A stretch of DNA of 43,945 nucleotides, from NCBI GenBank assembly GCA_009911175.1, contig QXWX01000060.1, positions 1-43,945 of the forward strand, in the 5' to 3' direction. Positions within the stretch are counted from its first letter, which is position 1. Every line of letters starts with the position of its first letter. Position numbers and translations under genes: made by a program. Of the stretch, positions 15,785 to 27,692 are shown piece by piece. Under the pieces are notes generated by a model. It saw only the letters and a list, made by a program, of their open reading frames with translations. It searched no databases and had not been told where the DNA came from. Origin of the DNA: Lachnospiraceae bacterium. GTDB lineage: Bacteria > Bacillota_A > Clostridia > Lachnospirales > Lachnospiraceae.

Positions 15785-18304
15785 TTATGACTGTTCCCCA
15801 ATTTCTTCCTCACCCGGATCATCATCTTCCTCGATCTCAATCTCTTCCCCATCAATCTGCGCGGAAGCTTTTCTCACCTTCGCAAGGCTGACCACCTTTT
15901 CTTCTTCATTCAGATTGATCAGCTTGACTCCGGAAGTGATCCTGCCGAGCTTTGATATATCAGCGCAGGACATCCGGATAATGATGCCTTCACTGTTGAT
16001 CATCATGATCTCGTCATCTTCATTGACAGCCTTCATACCGATCACATCGCCGGTCTTTTCTGTAATCTTGTAACATTTGACGCCCTTACCGCCCCGGTTT
16101 TGAATGGTAAATTCACCCATGATGGTCCGTTTTCCGATTCCATTTTCCGAAACGATGAGCAGGCATTCGCCCTGGGTGTGGACCTGCATACCGATCACGG
16201 CGTCTCCGTCGGACAGATTGATTCCCCGGACTCCCATGGAAGTCCTTCCGGTTGAGCGTACATCCTTTTCATCAAACCGGATGCACTGGCCGTATTTTGT
16301 TACAAGTAGGATCTCCTTCTCATTGTCGGTGATCTTGACTTCGATCAGGTTATCGTCCTCCCGAAGTGTAATGGCAGCCAGACCTTTTTTGCGGACATTG
16401 TTGTATTCATACAGCGGTGTCTTTTTCACAAGGCCGTTTTCTGTTGCCATAAACAGGTATTGATTGTCATCATAGACCTTGATCGGGATCATGGCCGTAA
16501 TCTTTTCATCCGGCATCAGCTGCAGAAGATTGATAATAGCCGTTCCTCTGGAGGTCCTGCTGGCTTCGGGAATCTCATAGGCCTTCATTCGGTACACACG
16601 CCCTTTATTCGTAAAGAACATGATATAATTGTGGGTAAAGGTGATGAAAAGCTCCTGAATAAAATCATCGTCCAGCTTCTGCATTCCCTTGATGCCTTTT
16701 CCGCCCCGGTTCTGATTCTTGAAGTTGTCGATGGTCATACGCTTGATATAGCCAAGCTTTGTCATGGTGACAACCACATCCTCCTTCGGAATCATATCCT
16801 CCATCGAGATATCAAATTCATCATAACCGATGCTTGTCCTTCTCTCATCCCCGTATTTATCGGAAATGATCAGGATTTCTTTTTTGATCACTCCGAGCAG
16901 GAGCTTTCTGTCGGCAAGGATTGCTTTTAATTCACCGATCTTCTTCATCAGCTCTGCATATTCTGCCTCCAGCTTCTCCCGTTCCAGACCTGTCAGAGCA
17001 CGCAGACGCATGTCTACGATCGCCTGTGCCTGTACGTCCGTCAGCTCGAAGCGTTTCATCAGCTCTTCCTTTGCGATCTGGACAGTCTTGGAACCGCGGA
17101 TGATCCGAATCACTTCATCAATGTGATCCAGCGCGATCAACAGACCCTGTAAAATGTGGGCCCGTTCCTCTGCTTTGTTGAGCTCATATTTGGTCCTTCT
17201 GGTTACGACCTCTTCTTGGTGCTGCAGATAATATTTCAGCATATCCAGCAGGTTCATGACCTTGGGCTGGTTATTGACCAGAGCGAGCATGATCACTCCG
17301 AAGGTATCCTGAAGCTGTGTATGCTTATAAAGCTGATTTAAAATGATGTTCGGGTTCACATCCCGGCGCAACTCAATACAGATCCGCATTCCTTCCCTGC
17401 TGGACTGGTCGCTGAGCTCCGTGATCCCGTCGATTCTTTTATCCTTCACAAGCTCCGCGATTTTCTCGATCAGCCTTGCTTTATTGACCATGAAGGGAAG
17501 CTCTGTCACAACGATCCGGTTCTTTCCGTTCTGCATGGGTTCAATATTGGAAACCGCACGCACCCGGATCTTTCCGCGTCCGGTCCGGTAAGATTCCTCA
17601 ATGCCTCTTGTACCAAGGATTTCCGCCCCTGTAGGAAAGTCGGGTCCCTTGATGATCTCCATCACATCTTCGATGGATGTCTCGCCGTTCTCATCAATCT
17701 GGTCATCTATGATCTTGACGACTGCGGCAATCACTTCCTTCAGATTGTGAGGAGGAATATTTGTTGCCATACCGACGGCAATTCCATTGGTCCCATTGAC
17801 CAGGAGATTTGGAAATCTGGATGGAAGAACGTCCGGCTCCTTCTCCGTCTCATCAAAGTTCGGGGAAAAATCAACGGTATCCTTGCCGATATCTGCCGTC
17901 ATTTCCATGGAAATCTTACTCAGCCGAGCCTCTGTATAACGCATGGCCGCAGCCCCGTCGCCGTCCACGGAACCGAAGTTTCCATGACCGTCCACCAAAG
18001 GATATCTGGTAGACCATTCCTGAGCAAGGTTGACCAGGGCTCCATATATAGAACTGTCTCCGTGGGGATGATATTTTCCCATCGTATCCCCGACGATACG
18101 CGCACATTTACGATGCGGCTTGTCCGGGCCGTTATTCAGTTCGATCATGGAATATAAAATTCTGCGCTGAACCGGTTTCAGACCGTCCCTTACATCCGGA
18201 AGCGCACGGGCGGCGATAACGCTCATGGCATAGTCGATGTAGGAATTTTCCATGGTCTTTTTCAGGTCAACTTCATGGACTTTATCAAAAATATTATCTT
18301 CCAT
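15785..18304 (-). CDS. gyrA: DNA gyrase subunit A
   Basis: Breakage-reunion subunit of gyrase, which introduces negative supercoils with GyrB. In 839 residues the N-terminal winged-helix domain has the catalytic Tyr123 (AAMRYTE), followed by the tower and coiled-coil domains and the C-terminal beta-pinwheel with its repeated blades. The GyrA-box QNRGGKG occurs around residue 535, with a second near 735. The tail is very acidic. The quinolone-binding stretch is HGDSSIYG: Ser84 is present but Gly88 replaces the usual acidic residue. AAGGAGACAGT precedes the ATG. It follows gyrB by 181 bases. Confidence 0.97.
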   Translation of the reverse strand: MEDNIFDKVHEVDLKKTMENSYIDYAMSVIAARALPDVRDGLKPVQRRILYSMIELNNGPDKPHRKCARIVGDTMGKYHPHGDSSIYGALVNLAQEWSTRYPLVDGHGNFGSVDGDGAAAMRYTEARLSKISMEMTADIGKDTVDFSPNFDETEKEPDVLPSRFPNLLVNGTNGIAVGMATNIPPHNLKEVIAAVVKIIDDQIDENGETSIEDVMEIIKGPDFPTGAEILGTRGIEESYRTGRGKIRVRAVSNIEPMQNGKNRIVVTELPFMVNKARLIEKIAELVKDKRIDGITELSDQSSREGMRICIELRRDVNPNIILNQLYKHTQLQDTFGVIMLALVNNQPKVMNLLDMLKYYLQHQEEVVTRRTKYELNKAEERAHILQGLLIALDHIDEVIRIIRGSKTVQIAKEELMKRFELTDVQAQAIVDMRLRALTGLEREKLEAEYAELMKKIGELKAILADRKLLLGVIKKEILIISDKYGDERRTSIGYDEFDISMEDMIPKEDVVVTMTKLGYIKRMTIDNFKNQNRGGKGIKGMQKLDDDFIQELFITFTHNYIMFFTNKGRVYRMKAYEIPEASRTSRGTAIINLLQLMPDEKITAMIPIKVYDDNQYLFMATENGLVKKTPLYEYNNVRKKGLAAITLREDDNLIEVKITDNEKEILLVTKYGQCIRFDEKDVRSTGRTSMGVRGINLSDGDAVIGMQVHTQGECLLIVSENGIGKRTIMGEFTIQNRGGKGVKCYKITEKTGDVIGMKAVNEDDEIMMINSEGIIIRMSCADISKLGRITSGVKLINLNEEEKVVSLAKVRKASAQIDGEEIEIEEDDDPGEEEIGEQS

Positions 18305-18485
18305 ACTGTCTCCTTTATGATTATGTTACAAGTAATCCCATTTGAATTCATCCCCTCAGTTGCAGGCAATCTCAAAATCTTTGATTTTCTGCTTAATTAG
18401 CATTTCCAATGCCAATTTGAAATAAAATTTAAAGTTAAAATACTTTTGATCTTTGCCTTTTATTTTACCTGCCGCTGATAAAATG

Positions 18486-20423
<1,938 letters not shown>

Positions 20424-20468
20424 TCAATAACCTCCTCAAACGGTAAAGCAACACAAAGCCTTTCGGAT

Positions 20469-21557
20469 TTATGCCTTTTTTTCTACAATGCTTCCATCCT
20501 TTACATAAAAAACTCTATTAACAGCAAACCTGTGGCTGATCAGTTCCTCCAGCCCGGTACAGGTCACTATTGTCTGTATATCGTGGATACTGTCCAATAG
20601 ATAGTTTTGCCTGTTTTTGTCCAGTTCAGACAAAACATCGTCCAGCAAAAGCACGGGGGTATCTCCCGTCACGGACCGGACCAGCTCAATCTCCGACATT
20701 TTCAGAGACAACGCCGCTGTCCTCTGCTGTCCTTGGGAACCAAATCTCCGGATGTCCAGGCTTCCCTCCTGAAATCCCATATCATCCCTGTGGGGGCCGA
20801 CAGACGTACTCTTAAGCTTAAGATCCCTTTCCCTATATCTCCTCACTGCCTGTTCCAGAGGCATGTCTCCGGCAGATGTTTCATAGGATAAAGAGAGATG
20901 CTCCTTTCCCCCGGTCAGACGGAGATGGATATCCGAAATTATTTTATTAACCTGGTTCACAAATTCTTTTCTCCGGTCAATGATCTTCGTTCCATACTCA
21001 ATTAATTGCATATCCCAGATATCCAATGTCTCTATCAGGCTTTGTTGATGTACAATTTCTTTTAGCAAGGAATTTCTTTGATTAATAATACGATTATAGT
21101 TAGAAAGGTTACTCAGATATACCTTATCAAGCTGCGACAGCTCAAGGTCAATGAATCTCCTTCTGCCAGCAGGCCCTTCCTTAATGATATTTAAGTCTTC
21201 CGGAGAAAAAAATACAAAATGGACGATGCCGAACAATTCTACTGCCTTCCGTATGGGAATCTTATTCACCGCGATCCCCTTCGGACTGTTCTTTTTCAAA
21301 TGCAGATCAATCTGATATTCCATTCCCCGCTTCTCAATGACCGTCTCTATATGAGATTCATCATATCCAAGCCGAATCAAATCTCTGTCCTTTGCCCCTC
21401 TGTGTGACTTTGTTGTTCCTGATAAATACAAAGCTTCCAGAACATTCGTCTTTCCCTGCGCGTTATCCCCATAGAGGATATTCGTATTCGCGTCCAGATG
21501 AAGATCAAGCAGATCATAATTCCTGTAATTCTTTAGTTTCAAAGACTTGATTATCAT
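20469..21557 (-). CDS. recF: DNA replication and repair protein RecF
   Basis: ABC-type ATPase that loads RecA at gaps with RecO and RecR. The Walker A is GDNAQGKTN in the first 40 residues. The signature-like region GSQGQQRTAALSLKM and Walker B LLLDDVLSELD lie near the C-terminus. Start set at 21557 (MIIKSLKLKNYRNY), where GGAG lies six bases upstream and the length (362) matches the family; an upstream TTG at 21584 would add nine residues. It follows the S4 gene as in Bacillus. Confidence 0.96.
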   Translation of the reverse strand: MIIKSLKLKNYRNYDLLDLHLDANTNILYGDNAQGKTNVLEALYLSGTTKSHRGAKDRDLIRLGYDESHIETVIEKRGMEYQIDLHLKKNSPKGIAVNKIPIRKAVELFGIVHFVFFSPEDLNIIKEGPAGRRRFIDLELSQLDKVYLSNLSNYNRIINQRNSLLKEIVHQQSLIETLDIWDMQLIEYGTKIIDRRKEFVNQVNKIISDIHLRLTGGKEHLSLSYETSAGDMPLEQAVRRYRERDLKLKSTSVGPHRDDMGFQEGSLDIRRFGSQGQQRTAALSLKMSEIELVRSVTGDTPVLLLDDVLSELDKNRQNYLLDSIHDIQTIVTCTGLEELISHRFAVNRVFYVKDGSIVEKKA

Positions 21558-21692
21558 ATCTTCTCCAAAGTCAACATCATCCAAAAATATCCAATGTATA
21601 TTTTACACTGTTTTTCACAATTTTTCAATTTATTTTTTAATATTCCCAACAGACGTGTGAGAAAAAGTTCCTGTCTGCGGAGTCAAGATCTC

Positions 21693-21914
21693 CTACTTTC
21701 TGCTGGAAATCTGAATCGTTCCTCCGCCGTATTCTACAATGTCGCGATCATAGAGCTTTCTGCCTCTTCTGGTATCAATCTCTCCGTTGACACTGACCTC
21801 ACCGTCCTGCACCGCCTGTTTGGCATCTGCCCCGGATTCCACCAGACCAGCCGCCTTCAATGCCTGACCCAGCTTGATATGATCCTCGGAATCTCTTAAA
21901 TAAAATATTTCCAT
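21693..21914 (-). CDS. yaaA: S4-domain RNA-binding protein (YaaA/RlbA type)
   Basis: Small 73-residue protein with one S4 RNA-binding fold (IKLGQALKAAGLVESGADAK to VSVNGEIDTRRGRKLYDRD). It is the conserved gene between dnaN and recF in Gram-positive bacteria and may act in ribosome assembly or RNA binding. Start at 21914, with AAAGGAG about nine bases upstream. A longer reading frame to 22175 runs into dnaN-proximal sequence with no ribosome site and is not taken. Confidence 0.9.
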   Translation of the reverse strand: MEIFYLRDSEDHIKLGQALKAAGLVESGADAKQAVQDGEVSVNGEIDTRRGRKLYDRDIVEYGGGTIQISSRK

Positions 21915-21943
21915 TCGATGAATCTCCTTTCCTAAAAACAGCC

Positions 21944-21978
21944 ATTGCTGTGGGCATCTGTCGGATATCCACAGCAAT
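21944..21978 (-). terminator. Hairpin between dnaN and the S4 gene
   Basis: ATTGCTGTGG and CCACAGCAAT form a perfect 10-bp stem with a 15-base loop, followed on the minus strand by GGCTGTTTTT. It could act as an attenuator after dnaN, letting part of the transcription continue into the S4 gene and recF. A second, looser structure (TCACCTG...CAGGTGA) lies between it and the dnaN stop. Confidence 0.5.
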
Positions 21979-22089
21979 ATCTTTTTCACCTGAACGAGCA
22001 GGTCGAAGGCTTCTTGAAGCATCCAACTATACAGGTGACATTTTTCCGGCTGAAATTTTATAATTTTCCACAATAATCCCGTTTTCTTC

Positions 22090-23199
22090 TTATACCACCG
22101 CGTTAAAATTGACAGGCAGTATGAGATAAATATATGTCTGCTGCTTGTCCTTGATGAAGCAGGGCGCCTTTGCATTCATGAAATACAACTCCACCTCTTC
22201 ATCGTCAATAACTCTCAGCGCGTCGATCAAAAACTTTGGATTAAATCCGATCAGAAGATCCTTTCCCTCTTTTGTGATAAAGATATCCTCATCCATAGAT
22301 CCAATCTGGGATTTGATCTTGAGCTGCATGGACTCATCTCCGATATTGATGATAATCGGCTTCTTGTCCCCCTCCTTGATCAGAAGCGTGGCACGGTCGA
22401 TACAATCCAAGAGCTCCCGCTTATTCACCGTGATCTTGGTGTCATAATCGCTGGAAAGCATCTGATCGATCTTAAAATAATCACCTTCGATCAGGCGGGA
22501 TACGACTACAGTCTTATCAAATTCAAATACAATGTGGTTTTTCGTAAAGGAAATATCCACATATTCCTCTGCTTCTCCTCCTATGATCTTGCTGATCTCC
22601 TGCAGGGTCTTGCCAGGAACAATCACCTTTCTCGGTTCATAGGAATCCTTTAACTCGATCTTTCGGATCGAGATCCTGTGTCCGTCCAGTGAAACGACCC
22701 GAAGCTTATCATCCGTGATCTCGAATAATTCACCGGTCATCATTTTGTTGGAATCATTATCCGCAATAGAAAAGATAGTCTGGCGGATGGCTTCCTTCAG
22801 GGTAAACTCCGATATTGTAAAAAAGTTTTCTTTTTCGATTGCCGGAAGATAGGAAAAATCTTCACCGGACTGTGCAGCGATATTAAATTTTGCCTTTTCA
22901 CAGGTGATCAATGCCTGACTGTCTGACTCTGCGTCAATGACCACATCGTTATCCGGCAGCTTTCTGACAATTTCTGAAAATATCTTTGCATTCAGGGCCA
23001 GAATTCCATGCTCCACAACCTCACCTTCAATGGTTGTCTCTATGCCAAGTTCCATATCATTTGCCGTAAGCTTAATGGTATCTAAGGATGCGTCGATCAG
23101 GATACATTCCAGGATCGGCATGGTCGTTTTGGAAGGTACGGCTTTTGATACGATGCTGACTCCTTTGACCAGATTATTTCTGCTGCAGATTATCTTCAT
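22090..23199 (-). CDS. dnaN: DNA polymerase III beta sliding clamp
   Basis: Ring-shaped processivity clamp of the replicase. The 369 residues show three repeated clamp domains; the first begins MKIICSRNNLVKGVSIVSKA. The C-terminus YIYLILPVNFNAVV resembles the canonical clamp ending near the hydrophobic protein-binding cleft. AAAGGAG precedes the ATG. It is 374 bases downstream of dnaA, with a possible second half of the origin in between. Confidence 0.96.
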   Translation of the reverse strand: MKIICSRNNLVKGVSIVSKAVPSKTTMPILECILIDASLDTIKLTANDMELGIETTIEGEVVEHGILALNAKIFSEIVRKLPDNDVVIDAESDSQALITCEKAKFNIAAQSGEDFSYLPAIEKENFFTISEFTLKEAIRQTIFSIADNDSNKMMTGELFEITDDKLRVVSLDGHRISIRKIELKDSYEPRKVIVPGKTLQEISKIIGGEAEEYVDISFTKNHIVFEFDKTVVVSRLIEGDYFKIDQMLSSDYDTKITVNKRELLDCIDRATLLIKEGDKKPIIINIGDESMQLKIKSQIGSMDEDIFITKEGKDLLIGFNPKFLIDALRVIDDEEVELYFMNAKAPCFIKDKQQTYIYLILPVNFNAVV

Positions 23200-23573
23200 G
23201 TTGAAAACTCCTTTCTTTCGTCATGGAGGATTCCTTCGTGTCGAGAAGGAAAATCCCATGCGCGTTTTATGTATCTATAAATAAATTCACTTCCGACTTC
23301 GTCTCCGTAGGGGCTGTAGATAAGTTTAAAAGTGCTGCAAGCCCTTATGAAATCGAGGTTTGTGTGTTTGGATAAGCCTGTTGAAACAGGAGGGATGGGA
23401 AGGGGGATGATGGGGAAAAAATCAGGATTGAAATTTTCGGCATGTTCCTCTCAACTTTAGTATTTCCCAATGTTCACAATCTTGTTTCTTCTTTTCAACA
23501 AGGTTATTCACAAAATGTGAGTAAATAAAATTGTTATACTAAGCGGCAGAATTATCTGCCGTGAGTATCTATA
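23200..23573. other. dnaA-dnaN intergenic region, possible second origin half
   Basis: 374 bases without a gene. It contains a DnaA-box-like TTATTCACA at 23504-23512 and a TGTTCACAAT at 23471-23480, and A/T-rich stretches. In Bacillus subtilis the unwinding site lies in this same interval, so it may belong to a bipartite origin. The dnaN promoter probably lies here too, but none stands out. Confidence 0.45.
23544..23561 (-). terminator. Hairpin just after dnaA
   Basis: CGGCAGA, loop ATTA, TCTGCCG: a perfect 7-bp stem 13 bases past the dnaA stop on the minus strand, followed by A/T-rich sequence with few consecutive T residues. Possible dnaA terminator or attenuator. Confidence 0.5.
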
Positions 23574-24944
23574 TTACAATGGATTCAATTTTTTACGGAT
23601 GATACTGACCGTATTGCTGAGCGCTTCATCTGTCTGAAGGTCAGCGGCAATCTTCTTTACTCCATGGCTGATGGATGCATGGTCTTTCCCACCAAGCAGA
23701 ACTCCTACAGCCTTCAGAGGAGTATCTGTCAGATCCCTGCAGAGGTACATGATGATCTGCCGGGGAAGTACGATCTCGGCATTCCTCTTCCTGCCCTTCA
23801 AATCGGCGATGGATACGTTGAAATGCTCGGATACGACATCCATGATCAGCTCCGGTGTGATCTCACGGATATTGTCCGGTGAGATCATATCCTTTAAGGC
23901 CTCTGCTGCAAGCGCTATATCAATCGGCTTCTTTTCCAGATTGGAAAGTGCGATCAGCTTGTTCAGGGAGCCTTCCAGTTCCCGGATGTTGGACTTAATG
24001 TTGTTGGCGATGTACTGCATGACATCATCCGGAATGTGATAGCGCTCCAGCCCGTCCAGTTCTTCCTTCTTTCTCAGGATCGCCATCCTCGTCTCATAGT
24101 CCGGGGATGAAATGTCGGCGATCAGACCCCATTCGAACCTTGTCCGAAGGCGTGCCTCCAAAGTCTCAATGTCCTTGGGGGGCTTATCACTGGATATGAT
24201 GATCTGTCTGCCGGATACGTGGAGGTGGTTAAAGGTGTGGAAAAATTCTTCCTGCGTACTTTCTTTTCCGATAATGAACTGAATATCATCTATGAGCAGT
24301 ACATCGTTGTTGCGGTACTTCTCACGAAAGGTTGTCATTGCAAGTTCATCACCGTTTTTACCGATTTTCAATGCGTCGATCAGTTCATTGGTGAACGTCT
24401 CACTGGTCACGTAGAGCACCTTTTTCGAAGCGTCCTTCTCCAGAATATGGTGGGCAATGGAATGCATCAGATGTGTCTTGCCCAGTCCTACGCCTCCGTA
24501 AATGAAAAGAGGATTGTAGATATCTCCGGGAGACTCCGCAACTGCAAGGGATGCGGCATGTGCAAAGTTATTATTGCTGCCGACCACGAAGGTGTCAAAG
24601 GTATATTTTGGATTCAGGTTGGCAGATTCAAGGACTGCGTTGTTCTTCTGTTTCCTGGCTGTCTGTTCTTTTTTTCTGTGGATCACTAAATGGTCTTCCG
24701 TGACAAAGGACACCTCATATTCATGCCCGGTCACTTCCGCAATGCATACCTTAAAGGGGAGCATGTACTTTTCTTCGATATGCTCCAGGCTTGCTTTGAG
24801 CTTCACAAGAATGTATACGGTATCATCGGAGACTTCGTATACGGTCAGAGGTTCGATCCACGTCGTGTACGCAATATTTGATGAGCAATACTCTGATTTC
24901 ATCTTTTCCAGGATCTGCGGCCAGTTTTCTTCTACAATGTTCAT
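23574..24944 (-). CDS. dnaA: Chromosomal replication initiator DnaA
   Basis: AAA+ ATPase that binds DnaA boxes and opens the origin. Of 456 residues, domain I is at 1-80, followed by a short linker. The Walker A GGVGLGKTH (150-158) and Walker B LLIDDIQF follow. The domain IV DNA-binding signature is GGKDHASISHGVKKI near the C-terminus. Start at the ATG at 24944, preceded by AGGAG; a TTG one codon upstream is a possible alternative. It reads away from the DnaA-box cluster. Confidence 0.98.
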   Translation of the reverse strand: MNIVEENWPQILEKMKSEYCSSNIAYTTWIEPLTVYEVSDDTVYILVKLKASLEHIEEKYMLPFKVCIAEVTGHEYEVSFVTEDHLVIHRKKEQTARKQKNNAVLESANLNPKYTFDTFVVGSNNNFAHAASLAVAESPGDIYNPLFIYGGVGLGKTHLMHSIAHHILEKDASKKVLYVTSETFTNELIDALKIGKNGDELAMTTFREKYRNNDVLLIDDIQFIIGKESTQEEFFHTFNHLHVSGRQIIISSDKPPKDIETLEARLRTRFEWGLIADISSPDYETRMAILRKKEELDGLERYHIPDDVMQYIANNIKSNIRELEGSLNKLIALSNLEKKPIDIALAAEALKDMISPDNIREITPELIMDVVSEHFNVSIADLKGRKRNAEIVLPRQIIMYLCRDLTDTPLKAVGVLLGGKDHASISHGVKKIAADLQTDEALSNTVSIIRKKLNPL

Positions 24945-24947
24945 CAA

Positions 24948-25239
24948 TAATAACTCCTGATCAATTTGGATTTAAAGAGCTTGATAAGAAACTCTCTTCT
25001 TACCCTATTCTACATCAAAAAGGGATTCGGCGCAATCATAAAAGATGTGCATAACTGGGAGAAAAGTTATTCATATCGAATTTTAGAAGTGAACAGAACA
25101 TATTTTTCTAAAAAAAATTTTTTATCCACAAGATATTTTGCAGTTATCCACAAAAAATCACCAAGTTATTCACATTTTGGGGATAACTCTGTGAAAAGAA
25201 TAAAAAACGAAAAAAATGTGATAAAATGGCTGGATTAGC
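24948..25239. other. Replication origin oriC, DnaA-box cluster
   Basis: Gene-free region between the divergent dnaA and rpmH. Two perfect DnaA boxes TTATCCACA lie at 25122-25130 and 25144-25152. Near matches are TTATTCACA (25166-25174) and, on the minus strand, TTATCCCCA (25178-25186) and TTATGCACA (25046-25054). The flanking sequence is A/T-rich and could unwind. Gene context and box density make this the chromosomal origin; the exact opening point cannot be seen. Confidence 0.88.
25007..25035 (-). promoter_or_regulatory. Possible dnaA promoter
   Basis: On the minus strand TTGCGC, 17 bases and TAGAAT (25007-25012) lie about 60 bases before dnaA and next to the DnaA boxes, which would allow autoregulation. 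The -35 match is weak. Confidence 0.35.
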
Positions 25240-25268
25240 TTGACTTAAAAGGGTTTTTTGCATATAAT
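25240..25268 (+). promoter_or_regulatory. Promoter of the rpmH operon
   Basis: TTGACT (25240-25245), 17 bases, TATAAT (25263-25268). The leader of about 140 bases contains a small CCGG-TTCAT-CCGG hairpin before the rpmH ribosome site GGGAGGTG. Confidence 0.8.
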
Positions 25269-25413
25269 TTATGAGAATCTTTTTGTAATATATATAGTTA
25301 TTAGGGTATTTTTGATCGATTTTATATTATAAGAAAGATAATAGTTTCTATCTGAGACATCTTTACCGGTTCATCCGGGGCAGGATAGTATTTATAAGGG
25401 AGGTGTATAGATC

Positions 25414-25548
25414 ATGAAGATGACATTTCAGCCGAAGAAGAAATCCAGAGCAAGAGTTCATGGGTTCAGGGCAAGAATGAGAACAGCAGGCGGAAGAAAA
25501 GTATTGGCTGCCAGAAGAGCAAAAGGAAGAAAGCAATTATCAGCTTAG
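25414..25548 (+). CDS. rpmH: Ribosomal protein L34
   Basis: 44-residue basic protein of the large ribosomal subunit: [20 protein letters not shown], then [20 protein letters not shown] and LSA. This matches L34 along its full length. GGGAGGTG precedes the ATG. It is first in the conserved block with rnpA, next to oriC. Confidence 0.97.
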   Translation: MKMTFQPKKKSRARVHGFRARMRTAGGRKVLAARRAKGRKQLSA

Positions 25549-25571
25549 GCCGCATTTAATGTGGCCTTTTT
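25548..25571 (+). terminator. Terminator or attenuator after rpmH
   Basis: GGCCGCA and TGTGGCC pair around a 5-base loop, followed by TTTTT. It overlaps the last base of the rpmH stop codon and probably reduces read-through into rnpA, matching the large excess of L34 over RNase P protein needed. Confidence 0.8.
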
Positions 25572-25634
25572 ATAACTGTTGCGGGTGTATCCGCAGGATA
25601 CGCCTTTTCTTCTATATTAAATAGGAAGAGAATC

Positions 25635-25988
25635 ATGTTGTATTCGGAATCTTTAAAGAAGAATAAAGATTTTCAAATTGTGTATCGTACAGGAAGATCC
25701 TATGCCAACCGGTTTCTGGTCATGTATATAAGGAAGAATGATCTGAATCGGAACCGGCTTGGGATTTCCGTCAGTAAAAAAGTAGGAAACAGTGTTGTGA
25801 GGCATCACCTCACAAGGCTGATCCGGGAAAGCTATCGACTTCAAGAAGAATATTTTCTGTGTGGATATGACATTGTTGTCGTGGTCAGAGTCAATGCAAA
25901 GAACAGTTCATTTGCAGACATGAAAAGTGCGTTGATCCACCTGGGAAAGCTTCATAAAATATATATCAGCGAAAAGGAAGATCGCTGA
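25635..25988 (+). CDS. rnpA: Ribonuclease P protein component
   Basis: Protein cofactor of RNase P, which matures tRNA 5' ends. The 117 residues have the family core [20 protein letters not shown] followed by LIRESYR. The usual RNR motif reads RHH here, a clade-like variant of the basic helix. The length is typical. The ribosome site AGGAAGAG precedes the ATG. It follows rpmH and is followed 19 bases later by yidD. Confidence 0.95.
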   Translation: MLYSESLKKNKDFQIVYRTGRSYANRFLVMYIRKNDLNRNRLGISVSKKVGNSVVRHHLTRLIRESYRLQEEYFLCGYDIVVVVRVNAKNSSFADMKSALIHLGKLHKIYISEKEDR

Positions 25989-26007
25989 AAATAAGGAAGT
26001 GGTGCGG

Positions 26008-26220
26008 TTGAAGAAGCTCCTGATCAGATTGATCCGATTCTATCAAAAGTATTTGTCCGGGATGAAGGCAGGTTCCTGCTGTAAATATACACCGACTTGT
26101 TCACAGTATGGGATAGAGGCAATTGAAAAGTACGGTGCGTTCAAGGGCGGGGCTCTTGCTGTCTGGAGGATTCTTCGGTGCAATCCATTTGCAAAAGGCG
26201 GATTTGATCCGGTACCTTAA
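26008..26220 (+). CDS. yidD: Membrane protein insertion efficiency factor YidD
   Basis: Small amphipathic protein that helps YidC. Start set at the TTG at 26008, which gives the family-typical opening [16 protein letters not shown] and lies 10 bases after AAGGA; GTG at 25999 would overlap the ribosome site. The 70 residues include the conserved [16 protein letters not shown] segment and [14 protein letters not shown] ending. It lies between rnpA and yidC as usual. Confidence 0.93.
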   Translation: MKKLLIRLIRFYQKYLSGMKAGSCCKYTPTCSQYGIEAIEKYGAFKGGALAVWRILRCNPFAKGGFDPVP

Positions 26221-26232
26221 GGAGGATGAGAA

Positions 26233-27582
26233 ATGTATGGAATTATAGCTACAGGGATATATAACTGGCCTGTAATTAAGCAGACTTCATGGCTGCTTGG
26301 TAAGGTAATGAATGTAATATATAATGTAATGGACGGGGTATTCGGAATACAGAATATCGGAATCTGTATCATTATTTTTACAATTGTGACTTATTTTTTG
26401 ATGATCCCGCTTACGATCAAGCAGCAGAAGTGGTCCAAGATGCAGTCTGTAATGAGCCCGGAGCTTCAAAAAATTCAGAAGAAGTACGCAGGAAAAAAAG
26501 ATCAGGCATCCATGCTGAAGCAGCAGGAAGAGATGAATGCGGTATATGAAAAGTACGGAACCAGCATGTCAAGCGGGTGTCTTCCGATGTTTGCCTCAAC
26601 TGCGATACTTTTTGGATTGTATCCTGTGATCATGTACATTCCGAATCATGTGCAGAGGGTCAAAGATGTTTACATGCCGGCTGTGGAAAAAATCATGTCC
26701 ATAGATGGATTTCAAAAAATCATGGAAGGAATCGGTTCTGCGTCTCCGGTATTGATGAATCCGAAATCCTATGATTATTCACAGGCGGATACCCTGGTTA
26801 CCGTCTTGTATAAGTTCCAGGATTCCACATGGGACGCGCTTGTGGATAAGTTGCCGGCTCTGGAAAGTATTGCAAATTCCACCATTGATACGATCGGACA
26901 TATGAACAGCTTTTTGGGAATCAATATCGGTGAGACTCCCATGACCATGCTGATGGCATCTATTAGGAATTTTACCATCGGTGGGATCATCCTGGCGGTG
27001 ATCATTCCGGTGCTTGCAGGTCTGACCCAGTTTATCAGTGTGAAGCTGATGCCTCAGCAGCCCCAGACGGATACGGATAATCCGATGGCAAATTCCATGA
27101 AGACCATGACTTATACAATGCCGCTGTTTTCCGTATTCATTGGCTTTACGCTTCCGGCAGGACTTGGTCTTTACTGGGCGGCGAGTGCGGCAGTCAGATC
27201 AATACAGCAGCTTGCGATCAACAAATATCTGAACAGTAAATCTATGGAAGATCTGATTGCGGAGAATCAGAAGAAGGCAGCGAAGAAGCGGGAAAAGAAA
27301 GGGACATCCGCCAAAGAGATCAATCAGATGGCTGCAACCAGTACCCGGCGTGTTGAGAGAAAGTCCAATATCTCAGAGGAAGAGAGGCAGAGACTTTTGG
27401 ATCGGGCTTCCGAATTGAACAGGAATGCGAAGAAGGGAAGTCTCACAGATATCGCAAATATGGTGAGCCGGTACAATACCGGACAGGTGGATGAGCCTGA
27501 TACAAAGGATTTTGACAGCAGCAACGCAGACAGCAGTGCAGAAAAAAGTTACAGCAAAAGAAAAAATAAAGAGAAGCATTAA
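26233..27582 (+). CDS. yidC: Membrane protein insertase YidC/Oxa1
   Basis: Inserts and folds membrane proteins, alone or with SecYEG. The 449 residues have a first hydrophobic segment, the hydrophilic hairpin with the basic stretch TIKQQKWSKMQ, and five membrane helices (around 40-60, 110-130, 240-260, 290-320). The long, highly charged Lys/Arg-rich tail from about 345 is of the kind that contacts ribosomes. No large periplasmic domain, as in Gram-positive forms. AAGGAGG precedes the ATG. Confidence 0.94.
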   Translation: MYGIIATGIYNWPVIKQTSWLLGKVMNVIYNVMDGVFGIQNIGICIIIFTIVTYFLMIPLTIKQQKWSKMQSVMSPELQKIQKKYAGKKDQASMLKQQEEMNAVYEKYGTSMSSGCLPMFASTAILFGLYPVIMYIPNHVQRVKDVYMPAVEKIMSIDGFQKIMEGIGSASPVLMNPKSYDYSQADTLVTVLYKFQDSTWDALVDKLPALESIANSTIDTIGHMNSFLGINIGETPMTMLMASIRNFTIGGIILAVIIPVLAGLTQFISVKLMPQQPQTDTDNPMANSMKTMTYTMPLFSVFIGFTLPAGLGLYWAASAAVRSIQQLAINKYLNSKSMEDLIAENQKKAAKKREKKGTSAKEINQMAATSTRRVERKSNISEEERQRLLDRASELNRNAKKGSLTDIANMVSRYNTGQVDEPDTKDFDSSNADSSAEKSYSKRKNKEKH

Positions 27583-27692
27583 AAATTTTTTATTTCATGT
27601 TTTATACCGAAGGGCATCCCAAAATACATGCCCTGCGGGACGGGCGGACTTCGTTTAACAGGTATTTATAAATGGAAAGGCAGGGGTCGAAA

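Noticed and set aside
21915..22175. N-terminal extension of the S4 protein to 160 residues
   Set aside because: The added part covers the hairpin-rich dnaN-S4 gap, has no ribosome site, and the 73-residue form matches the family.
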